In this document: in pieces, positions 1 through 12,800 of the stretch | Layout of the letters: each line of letters opens with the position of its first letter | Numbering within the stretch: position 1 is the first letter of the stretch | NCBI GenBank assembly: GCA_003344405.1 | Contig: NOWV01000099.1 | Span: 1-64,000, forward strand | From: Trichoplax sp. H2 | Lineage: Eukaryota; Placozoa; Uniplacotomia; Trichoplacea | Reading direction: 5' to 3' | Length of the DNA stretch: 64,000 nt | The notes under the pieces: model-generated | The model's database searches: none | What the model was told of the DNA's origin: nothing | What the model saw: only the letters and a program-made list of their open reading frames with translations | Position numbers and translations under genes: made by a program

Positions 1-154
1 TCTACGTGACCACATTGTCTTTTACTATAAACAACCATCAGTCAGTCAGTGGATCGATCGATCGTACGATTCATTCCATATCGCGTCACCGTTTTAGGGT
101 TGAAGGCAGGGCGTCGACATCTTATCAAGCACGCGGAGGCGGGCGAAATTACTA

Positions 155-245
155 GATGAAAGACACGATTGTTCATTGGCCTGATCCTAGCGATTTTCTA
201 GTTTCTTTTGTTTATCAGGCCAATGAGCAAGCGTGTCTTTTCGTC
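155..245. repeat. Imperfect inverted repeat able to form a long hairpin
   Basis: The arm at 155-184 pairs with the arm at 215-245 across a loop of about 30 bases. The core T-C-A-T-T-G-G-C-C-T-G-A is exact. The outer part has one bulged base, one A/G mismatch and two positions that would be G-U pairs in RNA. It could be the remnant of a short foldback transposon or a transcribed hairpin. Nothing else identifies it. Confidence 0.6.
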
Positions 246-261
246 TTTTAATTTCGCTCTG

Positions 262-415
262 ATTACAGCTACTGTACTGTATGCTGTACTTGCACAGTAT
301 GGACAGTACAGTACAGTACGTCCAGTCAGGATAGTCGTGCACAGTATAAAGTACTGTACGTAGACAGTGCAATGTACTGTAAGCTGTACTGTACAGTACG
401 CACAGTACCTGATAC
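262..415. repeat. GTACA/TGTAC pentamer cluster, upstream block 1
   Basis: Repeated short runs of the pentamer GTACA and its reverse complement TGTAC, interrupted every few units by other bases. This is the same motif that fills 787-1046 and blocks 5' of other genes in the window. The absence of stops in some frames produces spurious open frames here. Confidence 0.75.
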
Positions 416-786
416 CAGAGTTGAAAACAGCCACAGCTCAAATGGGAAAGTGCAAGAACGTTCATATAGTATCCATAGAGAGGCTAAATTTGCTTTGATA
501 GTACAGCATATTTCATACAAATTGATTGCAAATACACCGTATAACACCCATAGCGCATCTATCGACTGTGTATCAAAATGATATGTATGATTTTATTGTA
601 TTTTTACTCTTCTAAAGAGGTTCAATTTACTTTGATAATGGAATATTTGATGCAAGTCGAAATACAAATATCAAATAATGATAGTAATTATATATGATAC
701 GTAATACTCGTATTAATTATACTGTAGAATAACATTATGTTATGTATGAGTGCAGTGCACCTCTGGTAGTGATTTTCCGCGACTTA

Positions 787-1046
787 CTGTACTGTACTGT
801 ACAGTACAGTACAGGTAACACTACAGTACTGTACCGTAGTCTACAGTACAATACAGTACTGTACGGTACTGTACACTGTACAGTACTGTAAACGTCTGAA
901 TCAATGTGTACAGTAATAAGTACGGTACTGCACAGTGTTCAGTACTGTACAACTACAGTACAGTACTGTACAGCAGACAGCACGCCAAGTATCAGGCGAG
1001 TGTTCGACTACGTACTGTACTGTACTATACTGTACAGTAACTAGAT
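787..1046. repeat. GTACA/TGTAC pentamer cluster with a perfect 28-base palindrome
   Basis: A dense cluster of GTACA and TGTAC pentamers that switches strand repeatedly. Positions 787-814 are a perfect palindrome: three TGTAC-type units read straight into three GTACA-type units. The cluster ends about 300 bases before the start codon of the ODAD1-like gene. Confidence 0.8.
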
Positions 1047-1353
1047 CGGTAAATGCCTTTCGTGATGGGGTGGATCACAAGTGCGCCGGCGCATACACCT
1101 AATGTATCGTTGTCATGGAACCTACTGTTTATGTTGCTAAGGAGCCAGACATTCAAGATACATGATCCAACTACCATACTCAATCATTATTACTCTACTA
1201 AACAAGACTAAAAAAACCTAAAAAGGATATTCGATACTTTCTATTGCGATCATACGTGTAATTTATCCAGAGTAATTTATTGCTCGAAACGACTTCACTT
1301 GGTGTTAACATTCGTTCTCGTCTTACCAATTACATTTTAAAACTTTCATCACC

Positions 1354-4300
1354 ATGCAGCGTGTACAAAGTCGACGATCGGAAGTCAGCGAATCTGAAGT
1401 TGATGGCTTGGGTACGAGATAATAATAATATTTCACATATAATTTAAACATCAATTCAATTATAAGCATTAGCTATCACATATACGTGTATGGTGTAGAA
1501 TAAAAATTAGGATGATAGTTATCGGTCGTGTATAGCTTTCCCCCCCCCCTACTTTTTGGTTTAACGTTTATTACCATGTAGATATGATAAATGATAAAAT
1601 AGTTTATTGGTATGTGTAGCTCAAATACAAGTTAAAATAGATTGTAAAAATAATTGTTGTTGGACGATCAACCTCCTCTTTCCTTGCCTAATATTAGTAG
1701 TTAAGAATATTATACGCTTTTGGAATGTCAAAATTAAAAGTATTAGATTACGTGAAGGATATGCACAGGTACTTATAGATTATTTACATTGAGCAGTTGA
1801 ACAAGAATTGGCCAAGTTACAACGCCAATATAGGATCATGGAAGGAGATCGTAAAGCCTACAGTGAAGAATCACAAAATTTGATTCGAAAACAGAGGTAA
1901 CTTAATATTTCCTTCATTCTCTGTTGTGGAATTTGCTATCCACTATATTATTCATCCAATTCATTGGAAGTGATCCAAACTAAGGCAATATTTTGTTATA
2001 TATACGTCTGCAGAGCTTCTATCCTAGCTCTTCAAAAGGAAAATGAGATGCTAATGAAGGATTTCAAGATCGCTGCTGGCAAACAAAAAGAAGCTGTTGT
2101 AAGTATTTTAATACTAGTGATAATCATTATTAGGTTCATTCCAATATATTTTTTACATCAGTAGCAACTTAATCAATACTACCGATGCTCTTTCTGTGAT
2201 AGGATAATGATTATATCGACAGAATCCGTCAGGAATTAAGCAAAGAAGGTACTGCATACCTCTAGAATATCAAAATTAATCATTACTAATAGAAGACATA
2301 AAAATTCTCCTCGATACATATAAAATATTTTGTGTCTCCATTTTCGTTTAGATGAATTCCAAGAGATGATAAAAGAAGAAAAAGATCTTCTCAATCAACT
2401 CACGGGCGAGGTATGTACTATCTTAGTTTATCTCAACCTATCAGACCGTAGTAACGTTCATCACTAAGTAGTTATATAAAGCGCTTTCTAACTGTTATTC
2501 TACATGTAATAACAAACTATAAATAGGTTAAAGCAGTAGAGAAGCAAATCAACGAGCAAAGAAAAAAAATGGGAGGGTAAGTAACAAAGAAATATAAATC
2601 TTTAGTTATAAGATAAATGATATAACTGTTATTTAATATTATAATCGTAATTATATCTGAATTTGTCTCATGATATCGCAATGATACGATAGGGCTCATA
2701 TATTCCAAGAACATACAATGAAAACTCAAAAGCAAACTAGAGTCTTACAGAATCGTTTAGATAAAGCTCTAGTTAAATTCAATTCAACTTTAGCGGATAA
2801 TGCTAAATTACGTGAAGCAATCGATCATTTGCGCTCTGAGAGGATTATATTTGAAAATATCTACAAAAAACTAGAAAAACAACTCATTGATTATAAGAGA
2901 AAGATTGGCGGTGTAATTGAAGAATCCACTCAAGCTTATGATGCTAGGTATAACATTAACCTTCGACAATTACAATATTGTATCAATTTTACAGCAACTG
3001 ATTAATTTATTGACTACTATCAGAGATGAAGCTCAATCAAAAATGATGGCCTTAAAAGAAAAAAATGAGAAAGACCTCGCCCAATACAATCTGGAATTGA
3101 AGGAACTGATGAGAATTATTGACCATGATCGAAAGTTAAAAAATTTCATGGGCGTTAAAGGACAAGAAAGACTAGAAGAAGAAATTCTATCAGCTAGAAA
3201 GAAGAAAAAATCTGAAAGCGATAAACCGCAAGAAAAAGGCATAGAGGAAACTGTTGAAGTAAGTATAACCTAAGGCTATCGCCCACGTACAGCCTATTTT
3301 ATATTTTAAAATTAATTTTTATTACCTGACTCTGAATAGTCTTATGAAGAAGCCTTCGAAAGAATTAAAGAAGCCACCAGCATTCAGGTAAGGTGACATA
3401 AAAATGTAAGATGGAATTATTATCTATCAATAGAAATTCTCCAACATAACTCTTAACGAAATTTTACTACATGTCTTACTCGCATTGTAGGACATCGATC
3501 TTTTAGTCTCTAGATTTATCGAAGTGGAAGACAAGAACTTTGCTCTATTCAATTATGTCAACGAGTTAAATAATGAAATAGAAACCCTCCAAGAACAAAT
3601 TACTGGTGTACGTGACGATATCGAAAAATTTAAAGGCCAAGGAATGGAAATGGAAAATCAAAGGAAAGCCATTTTAAAAGAATTAGAGGTCTTAATTAGC
3701 TAATGAAATACAAATAACAACCGACAAACTATCACAACTATTCAAGTCTTGTGATACATTTTACATTTAATATCATGCAACAATGAAATATTATTACATT
3801 TACTTTAGACTGCATATTCATGGCCAACATTTCATGTTTTATGATCTAATCCTAGGGAAAACTTAATATGGTGACTGAAAAAGCGAATCAATTCGATAAG
3901 CAATATCGATCTACTCAAAAGATCTTAGAACAACTAAAATCAGGTTACTAACTGTCACACTTTATAGCTTTTCATACTATTTTTAATTCCCGATTGCTAA
4001 TTCCTGTTACTGTTATTCTGTATTTCAATAAAAATGTGGTATTTGTTGAAATTTTCAAAAAATTTCGTGTATTCTAATCGCAAATTTTATTATCTATCTA
4101 TTTATTTCGATATCTAGGCATCACTTCGCTATTCTCTAAGATTAATTGTGATAAGTCTGCCATTAGCGATATGCTAGGCGGTACCATCGGTGTTACGGAA
4201 ACCAACATGATGCAGGTATTGCCTTAATTCAAACTTGTACTATATATAATGCATGATATGTATTCAATGACATCTCTAAACTAATAATATAAACATCCTA

Positions 4301-5375
4301 AATTGAATATATCATTTTTTGGTAATGACAGTACTTAGGTATTGTGGAACAAAGAACAAATGAGCTACTACAAATGCAATCCTTCGTCAGCGTTAGGGTA
4401 AATTTTCAAATTTATGAACTTAAAATGGTGCCAAAGTCACTGGATATAAGATTTGTTATCATAACTCAACAGACATCAATGCTGAGTCATGTAATGTATC
4501 TTTGATTGTTTTACATTAATATAGGATAGTGATCGAGTTGATGGTGCCCAAATACCGACACTATTAGGACAAGGACCGCAACAGCCTACTGCAAATATAG
4601 TCGTTGTTCCACCCACGACTGGGTAAGTAAACTGATTCATAGTTGAAATAGATTTTGTTTCAGAAATAATAGAAATTCTTAACTATAGTCTTAACCACTA
4701 CATCTACGTTACTCATACGAACCAAGTTGTATCGAATTAAAATTTTTACTTGCTATTTGATTTACGTCCGATGGCATTAGAAAAACGGTTATTATGTTTG
4801 CTTTGACTTGAAAGTTTATTTATTCTTTGTGTTTATTTCTTTGAAAATTTGTTGTAGAGATGACTACGAAAGTGAAGCTTCTACAGAAAGTGACGACGAT
4901 TCACGCCCTCTAACACAAAATGAACTGAAGGCAAAAATTATGAAAGGGGTAAATAACATAATCCGTTTACTTCAATGATGTACATTTAACTTATCTGCTC
5001 CCTTTAATATTTATCAATTACTAACTACTAATTTCATAGTTCAAACATTTAGTTAGTATTTTTTCAAATTTTATATAAGCTAAAATGTTCTTTATAAGAA
5101 TAACTAGTCATATAACTATTTTCTAGCTGTGATACGGTTGCTCACAAGTACTAAATCAGTTTTTACAGTTATTAATCTTCACATTCAGCTCAATATTTAT
5201 CATTTCCATAACTAATAGTTGAGATTTAACTTTCTCATCGTTTAACTTTTTGTCAATGCAGATTAGCAAACGTGAAGCTCAACCTAAGACAACAGAAGCT
5301 CCACCATCACCTACTAAGCCGGTAGATAAAAAGAAAAAATCAATGAAGAAGTCGACTAGTACGATTAAAAAGTAA
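1354..5375 (+). CDS. ODAD1: Outer dynein arm docking complex coiled-coil protein (ODAD1/CCDC63-like)
   Basis: Sixteen exons encode about 563 residues: 1354-1411, 1794-1896, 2014-2098, 2203-2248, 2352-2410, 2527-2576, 2693-2947, 3024-3258, 3340-3387, 3491-3688, 3856-3943, 4118-4215, 4332-4397, 4525-4622, 4858-4948 and 5262-5375. All junctions keep frame. The protein is almost wholly coiled coil. It carries the family's hallmark stretches: Q-R-Q-Y-R-I-M-E-G-D-R (exon 2), Y-D-A-R-D-E-A across exons 7/8, S-Y-E-E-A-F-E-R-I (exon 9), and in exons 12-13 S-L-F-S-K-I-N-C-D then Y-L-G-I-V-E-Q-R-T-N-E-L. In ciliated eukaryotes this family links outer dynein arms to axonemal doublets. The tail is acidic, then Lys-rich. 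The donor after exon 10 (GTCTTA) is weak. ODAD1 and CCDC63 are close paralogues, so the symbol is a family-level call. Confidence 0.88.
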
Positions 5376-6813
5376 AATCTGATTCAGTGCAAGCAAGCAT
5401 TCATTCCAATAAACGAGAACTGCATGGTACGACTTAATTCCAATATAATGCCATGCAACTTCTGTAAATTATTACGAATATGCTTCTTCTATTAATATTT
5501 CATGGCGATGCATTCCAAGTTATGATAATGCTTAACGATATTTGAAATGTACCGGTATGATTATTATAAACAGCCGTCATCTACTTAACAATTTATAATC
5601 CCTTTTAATGTTGTAATCATTTAATTGAGTATTCAAGACATACGGGTTAATAGCAAGATGAGGTTATTACGCCGTTAAAATAGCCAGTAAAGCTAGCCAT
5701 TAGGGTCATTTTAATTCATTAATACACTCTTAATAGTAAAATTGACTAAATACCTGTAGAAATAGTATCTTCTGTTAAAGGATTAAAAAAATGACGTAAC
5801 ACCACGTATAGTTTGTATTCATTGGAATATCGCTCATTGTTATGTACAAAAATCAATTCAACTTCAGTATCTTGAAAATATAACTGAAGTGGCAATTGAT
5901 ATAGCTTAGCTGAATGTATATATATATATATTTCCTTTTGTATTGCACCTTGATCAAGAATTTTAACTCGGTAATTGTTAAATTAACTTGATGCTGCATT
6001 TCCAATGATTATCTAGCCATTTTACATGATAAAAACCGTTTACATTGCTAAAAATTATGTAGCGATGGGTAAATCTTGCAAAAGTCTCCATTTCGACGCC
6101 ATCGAAATATTAAATAATTTGCTATTTGAAAAATACCATTCTTTTAACTATCGCCATTTGCGTCTTGCCTAAAAGTGGATATTATGGTATAGAATAAAAT
6201 CAAATTGTTTTACTTAAACGTAATATTAACTATGTTCAGTAATGAATGTATGCTAGTTTAAATATTAATAGGGTTCTAATGAGGAGAATATTTTAAGAGA
6301 AATTCATAAACTAGAACATGCCAAGCATGTAGCAATATATCAAACCAACAGACGATATTATAAACAAATTTTTGATATTCTATCATACAGCGATTATACG
6401 TTTCCACATTACAGAAAATGCGTAAAACTGATACATATTTCTGAGAATAATAAAATTAGAATAGCTTGATGGTATACAATATATCGCAATAATAGGGTAA
6501 TAAGACAAATCTGCAATTGCAACAGCATAAGCATTCCTAACTTCAATATTGATAAGCAGATATAAATTTAAAGTTAGTAATGTTAAACGAAACAGATCCA
6601 TCATTAAAGAATAATTTTTACTCAGGATCTTATTAATCAGAGTATTTCTTAAAAATCTTAATTTATTGAATCGTAGACCAGTAAGACTAATGTAGGAGTA
6701 TTCAACCAATGTTCACTTTCATATGTTAATTAATTTACGGTTAATAAAGTGAATCGTACGACTAATAGCAAAATAAAATATGCGAAATTGGATTATTGTC
6801 TCATCAGAATAAC
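5376..6813. other. Non-coding spacer between convergent genes
   Basis: This AT-rich stretch lies between the 3' ends of the ODAD1-like gene (+) and espin (-). It should hold both 3' untranslated regions. A (TA) run sits near 5917-5930. A 108-codon open frame at 6383-6709 on the minus strand matches nothing I recognise and falls inside the probable espin 3' untranslated region. Confidence 0.5.
5408..5413 (+). promoter_or_regulatory. Candidate polyadenylation signal of the ODAD1-like gene
   Basis: AATAAA lies 33 bases after the stop codon at 5373-5375. No cleavage site can be fixed from sequence alone, and the hexamer is frequent in AT-rich DNA. Confidence 0.35.
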
Positions 6814-9800
6814 TTACTGATTTTTCTTCTCTTCGTGAGCTTTCTTCATCTTTCTTCTAGCCATAATTAACTGTCGCCATTTTGGCATTGCCGACCACTT
6901 TGCTTTATCCTCTTCCGTTATAAACTCCTGAAAAAGAATAAATTATATTCCCATGAAATCGTATAATTCTAAATTTACTAGAACAAGAACTTTAGATATC
7001 TGCATTATAATCTTGCTCCTACTTCTTCTGGATTGGCAGATGCTGCTTTCTCTCTCTCTAATGCTTCCAGTGCTTCTTCCATTCTTTTTGCTTTTAACTT
7101 TTTAAACCGCAATTCTCGGAGAAATTGTGGTACTGGGTTTCCGTGCGAATCAACGCTCGCAATTTCATCTATACTTACTTCTACTACGATCTTAGGTACA
7201 TCCCATCAAATAACGAATCGAACAATACCCATAAAAAATAAACATAACATTTGCCATTAAATCCCAATCCATTCAGGATAATTACTGACATATAGCGAAG
7301 TTTATAACCAATTTGTAAATGACTAACGCTATAACTTGGTGTAATCATAAAGTACTATAATGTATATATACATCATATTACTATATACTGTAATAGTAAA
7401 ACGATCACTTTTACTTACATTTTCTGAATTATTGTCAGGTTTTGAAAATGGTTGTTCTACAATAGAAATATTCGTATTATTAGTACAACGGATACAAGAG
7501 TATATTCTAAATTTGAAATAGTCTGATATAAATTCATGATCAAATCCGCAGGACTTTCGAAAGTTTTACTGCATAAGCTGTAAATTATGAATAATCGACA
7601 ACCATCTTAAACAGCTGCCATTAACAACTGCCTATACTTAATTGAAATATTTTTAAATTAAATACCAGAAGATATTATAAACTTAAAATATTGCACGTAC
7701 GCTCTATAGGTACATATAAATGACCCACATTAGTTAATCAAAATTATTGTCGAGTTAATTAATCATGCTAAATTAAGCTAGTAGAGAACGCAGTATCTTA
7801 AGTTATGCTCGTATCAAGTATTAGCGCATCATTTTAATCTTAAATGTTGCTTAAAAGTTCTAAGCAAGTATAGAATGGATTTTGCTGCTTAGTTCTATCG
7901 GTTGCCATCTAATAATTAAAGTCAGTTAAGCGAAAAGAGAACGCAGCAACTTAAAGAATTTTAATATTATATATTCAAGTTCTATTGCTGGCCTAAATGC
8001 GTATCATAAAATGGTGCTCCAGTAGAGAGTCTATGATTTTGGTTCATAATAATAATGCTTAGCCGATTAATGACAAAATCAATTAAGATGACTAAGATCG
8101 TAAGCCTTAAAATATTCTCGTATTAAATACTATTTCATTTTTTCGAGACTAAAATATTGCTAATAAACTGTATATGCGTGCAAAATTAATCCCATTGTTT
8201 TAATTAAAATTACTAAATAGAAAATGTAGTAACTTAAAAAATTACCATATTAAATACATCATTTTATTGCTGACCTAAATACGTATTATAAATGGGGCGC
8301 TAATAGAGAATCGATGATTTTGATTTATAATAATGCTTTACCGTTTGTTAAATGATAAAATCAGTTAAGATAACTAAGAACGTAAAACCAAAAATATTCA
8401 AATACGTAGTAACTCCCTTGTTAAATACTTATAGTCTATTTCCGACCTAGCTCCATATTATAAATGGTTTACTAGTAGAGAATCAATACTTTTGGTTTAT
8501 GATAATGGTTAGCCATTACATAATAAAATCATTCAAAATCACTAAGAACATAAAACCTTAAAACACTCTCGTCTAATATTGCTTATAGATACTATACATA
8601 CAAAATTAATTATGTTGTCTTAATTGAAACTATCATAGAGACAAACCTTTTGAAGGATCATTCCCTGCAGTTTTCTCGTTTTGTGCCGAAGAACTCAGAT
8701 TAGAAGCAACTATTGATTCTTTTCTTTTACCGTTAGTTACAGCAAAATTTTGAGCTTGCTGATGTGTTGTATTATCATGAGAATTTACAGCTGCTGAATT
8801 CTTGAGCTCATTGCTACCATGAGACTCGCTTAATCGATCATTATAGCCGTTGGCAGCTTGTTGGCTACCACGATTGCTATCTTTTTCAGAGAAAACTTCA
8901 TCTTCTGATTCAGTTTGGATATCAGTACCTTGATCATTAGCTAAATTGATATTAATTTCTATCCCATTTCGATTTCTATCGCTGTATTTTCTATCATGAT
9001 TTTTATTATAATAATCATTATCGCTTAAATGAGAGCTAAGCTTTCTTTCTTTAATTTCCGGCATATCCTTAGCAATCGATGAGCTAATTTTCCGAGCAGC
9101 GTTGTCTTTACCGTTAGATAGCGTTCGATCTTGTTGCTGATTTGAATTAGTATCGTCCATTTTTTGATATTCACTTGAGCTTAAACGCATTCGTCGAAAA
9201 TCATCAACCGATAACCGTCGATTCCCATTCGTGTTATCACTGATTGAGTCAATTTTCGAAGACTTTCTCTCTGAATCGGTTCGTCGACTTGTATTATTAT
9301 CATCATTGATTGATTTGGTTTTAGAAGACTTTCTCTCTGAATCAGTTCGTCGATTTGTATTATTGTCATCATTGATTGAATTAGCTTTAGAAGACTTTCT
9401 TTCTAAATCGGTTCGTCGACCTGAATTATTGTTATCATTACTCGACACTCTAATTTTAGAGGACTTACTTTCTGACTTTTTTCTACCGTTGACTTTATTC
9501 TAGTTGCCCCCATCATAAATGAAAAGTTCAAGAAAAGAATAAGAAAATGACCGTAGAAAAATACAATTAAGGGAAAATGGTACTGCTAAAATAATGCTAA
9601 ACAAAGTTGATCATTGCTGTCTCTCAAATTAAAATAATTCACAACCTGTTTTAAAGTACTTCTTGTTAAGATATTACAGCACTCATAATGATGATTATTT
9701 TCAGCAATTTCTATCGCATTTAGACCATCCATATCGCGATAATCTAACATCGCAGAGAAGTTTTCCAGTAACAATTGAAGACACTATCAGTAAAATAAAA

Positions 9801-12800
9801 AATCCTTCGTTAAAAACAGGCTAACTTACTCAAATCAATAATTGATATACAATCAATTGGCTAGATAGAATACAAAGTTTCATAAATCTTGTAGGGATGG
9901 TCTATATAGCGTAAGATTATAGTTCTCATATTGTAAGAAACTACTTCAAAATGGTACTAATGTCAAGATTCAAAACTAATGTTAATCATTAAAGGTTATA
10001 CGCACTTTTCGATGTCCATGATGAGCAGCATCATGAATTGGTGTGTTGCCAAAATCATCTGGCTTACACAGAATACCAATGTCTATTAAATATTCTACTA
10101 TTTCTATTTCTCCTATAGCAGAAATATAAATTTTGGATCCCGCGATTAGTTTATATCATTAATAGAAGAATAAACAATGTTGTAAATTCTAAGCGATATT
10201 TGTATAATTTAGATTCTAACTGCAAGAGATATTAAACTTAGTCAAAATTTTAGATTAACTAACCCACAGAGGTTGCATAATGTAAATAATTGCCACCATT
10301 GTTGTCATCTTGGTTGGCCAAGAAAGATTCCGGATGTAATTGATACTGGTAAAGATGTCGTGAAGAAGAAAGAGAATGAAAAAATTGTAAGCAGACAAGA
10401 AATCTAGGCCCATAAGTTAAAGAAATTAATTCTTACTTTTCAGTATTCAAAATTGAAGATTTTAAGTTACGTGAGATTAGAACGATTGAAGTACTTACCA
10501 GCCATTTAATACAACCAAGATGGCCATTTTGAGCTGCATAATGCCCCGGTGTAATACCTTGGTTACATTTATGTTGACGATAATCTATCTGAATTCCTTG
10601 TGTTAATTGCTGCAGGCATGTTAAATTGCCACCATGAGCTGCTAAATGGACTGGTGTTATTCCTTCTGTCGTTCTCCATTTTGCACAACTAAAAATTAGT
10701 ATTGATTATTTAGATTGTGGAAGAATGACTAACTAACTACTACACGGTGTAAGATCTCAATATGGACTTTGTCTTACAAATAGCATTAAATATCCGATAA
10801 TTCGAAAAATGAAATAACAGGAAAAAGACAACTTAATCAATATCTAAAACCATGGTTATATAGACGGAATTAGATTTCTAGCCTTGATGGTGCAATATCA
10901 AAAGTAAAAGCATTTACTTCTATCTTATTTATCAACTTAATCCCGATCAATATCTGAAACGATGGTTAAGACGGAAGTAGAAGTCTAGCTTTGATGATAC
11001 AAGATTCTTAACTTTCGTTTAATCTGATTTATCAATCATGATAAAAGTTCATGATGGTTATTCTCAATCTTAAAACAGTGTATTCTGGTAGAATTGCTGA
11101 TTTCGACTAGTGATACAACATGGTATCAGAAAATAAATGATAGTGTTTATTAATAGGAATATGAACTTCTACTCTACCGGGCTAAATTTATCCGTCATGA
11201 ATATCTAAAATTTTGATGACGACGTTTACAAGTAGAGTTGGTAATTTCTCATCAGGATATACGCCGTTGCAAATATAGGATACAATGATGTACTCGTACT
11301 GTATACTGTATAAGCGTATATAGGATCATCGATTAGCTGCGATATCATAGGTCTCTGACAACTACTAAAGCAAGCATAAGGAACTAATTCCATTATTGTA
11401 AGCTTAAATTTACAGATTTAACCATCTCAGGAGTACATTTTCTAGAAATTTGTCGTCTAGCTTATGTTGAAATTTTAGGGTATTAAAAATCGCATAGTTA
11501 AAATAAAATAAAATAATATCCGTCCTAACAGGTTTTAATCCAATAAAATTGGATCAATAATGTCCAATTAAATCGCAAACTCTTCCATTCTTTCATTACA
11601 TCAATCTTAACTTTGCAATCAGATTAAGTGAAGATCACTAAAGATACAACTAGATGAAAAAATCTTTTGATTGGATAACTTGTCATAATTGACATAAATG
11701 AGTTAAATTTCATACATAGTTGGATTATTGCTCTTTATAAGACCCGTCAACGAAAGGAAATCAATACAATCAGCAAGAAAATTATGCCTTGGATCGGATT
11801 TAGTTATCGTATTTTTGGAAACAGATCAGGCAATGAAAAATAAAGATTAATTCAATCTATAGTAAATAAAGTATTTATACGAATCCTTTGTAGATACTGA
11901 TCAATAAAATGTTATAATTAGTCTACTAAGAACTTCCGACAAATGTGACAATTATTATGCATTATGACCAGCAGAAAATTGTCCAAATTCTACCGTAGGT
12001 AATATTAAAGAAAGAGCGCTTTAGGTTTTTCTTGCTTATGCTATCGCCCAATGACAGCATAATCATTCTGTCGGGTACTATCAAAGTAAATTGCTTACAA
12101 GAAAGTTCAGTGTCATAGAAGCAATAAACATTTTCGCAATATTGACAAGTTATCCCAAATGATTCAAGTGCTATCTAATCTTAAATTAAGTACTGGTATA
12201 TTGCGTTTAACTTTTTTTTCCTACCTTGGCATCTCTCGTGTTAAGTATTCAACACAGTCTAAACTACCATGAAGAGCCGCTAGATGGAGCGGAGTAATTC
12301 CATCGATAGTCACAACAGCGTAGGAACAGCCTAATTCTTCCACTAAATATTTCAGTATTTCAATATGATTAAATCTAAATTGAGAGTTTACAGACAAGAG
12401 AAAGAAAAACAACTTTGATGAATATTGATTTAATCTTATTAGTCATAACATTGAAATGGAGACAATATGAAGTACTAAAAAGAGGCAAACCTAGCTGCAA
12501 GATGTGTACAAGTATAACCGTAGTCATCAAACGTAGATCGTAAACGAAAATCTTGTTGCATTAACCATTTTAGACAAGTTAATTGACCACTCGCAGTAGC
12601 ATCATGGGCTGGAGTTGCGCCTGTTTTACTTTTTAAACTTAGATCCACATTACACTCTTGAACAAACCATTTTAAACAGTCTAGCTGGCCGGCACGGCTA
12701 GCATGATGGACCAGACTGGCGCCATAGTCGTCCATAAAACGCAAGACATCGACCTTATTGGATTTTAAAACCCCTAATCTACCTTGACTCGTGGCCGCAA

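Larger units (their letters stand above)
1..1353. other. Non-coding upstream region of the ODAD1-like gene
   Basis: No convincing coding exon is visible here. The stretch holds one imperfect hairpin near its left end and two clusters of a GTACA/TGTAC pentamer, annotated separately, with ordinary AT-rich sequence between them. The last 300 bases before the start codon at 1354 show no TATA box I would defend. Short open frames across 187-581 are by-products of the repeat. Confidence 0.6.

Noticed and set aside
187-581. Four overlapping open frames on both strands
   Set aside because: They are produced by the GTACA/TGTAC repeat, whose pentamer frames lack stops. The composition is Tyr/Cys/Thr-rich with no splice context or recognisable domain.
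6383-6709. 108-codon open frame on the minus strand
   Set aside because: It is Leu/Ile/Tyr-rich as expected of random AT-rich sequence, lies just downstream of the espin stop, and resembles nothing I recognise.
9231-9503. 90-codon open frame on the plus strand with a repeated Glu-Asp-Phe-Leu-Ser-Glu motif
   Set aside because: It is the antisense shadow of the 66-base coding repeat in espin exon 7, whose coding strand has splice signals and homology.
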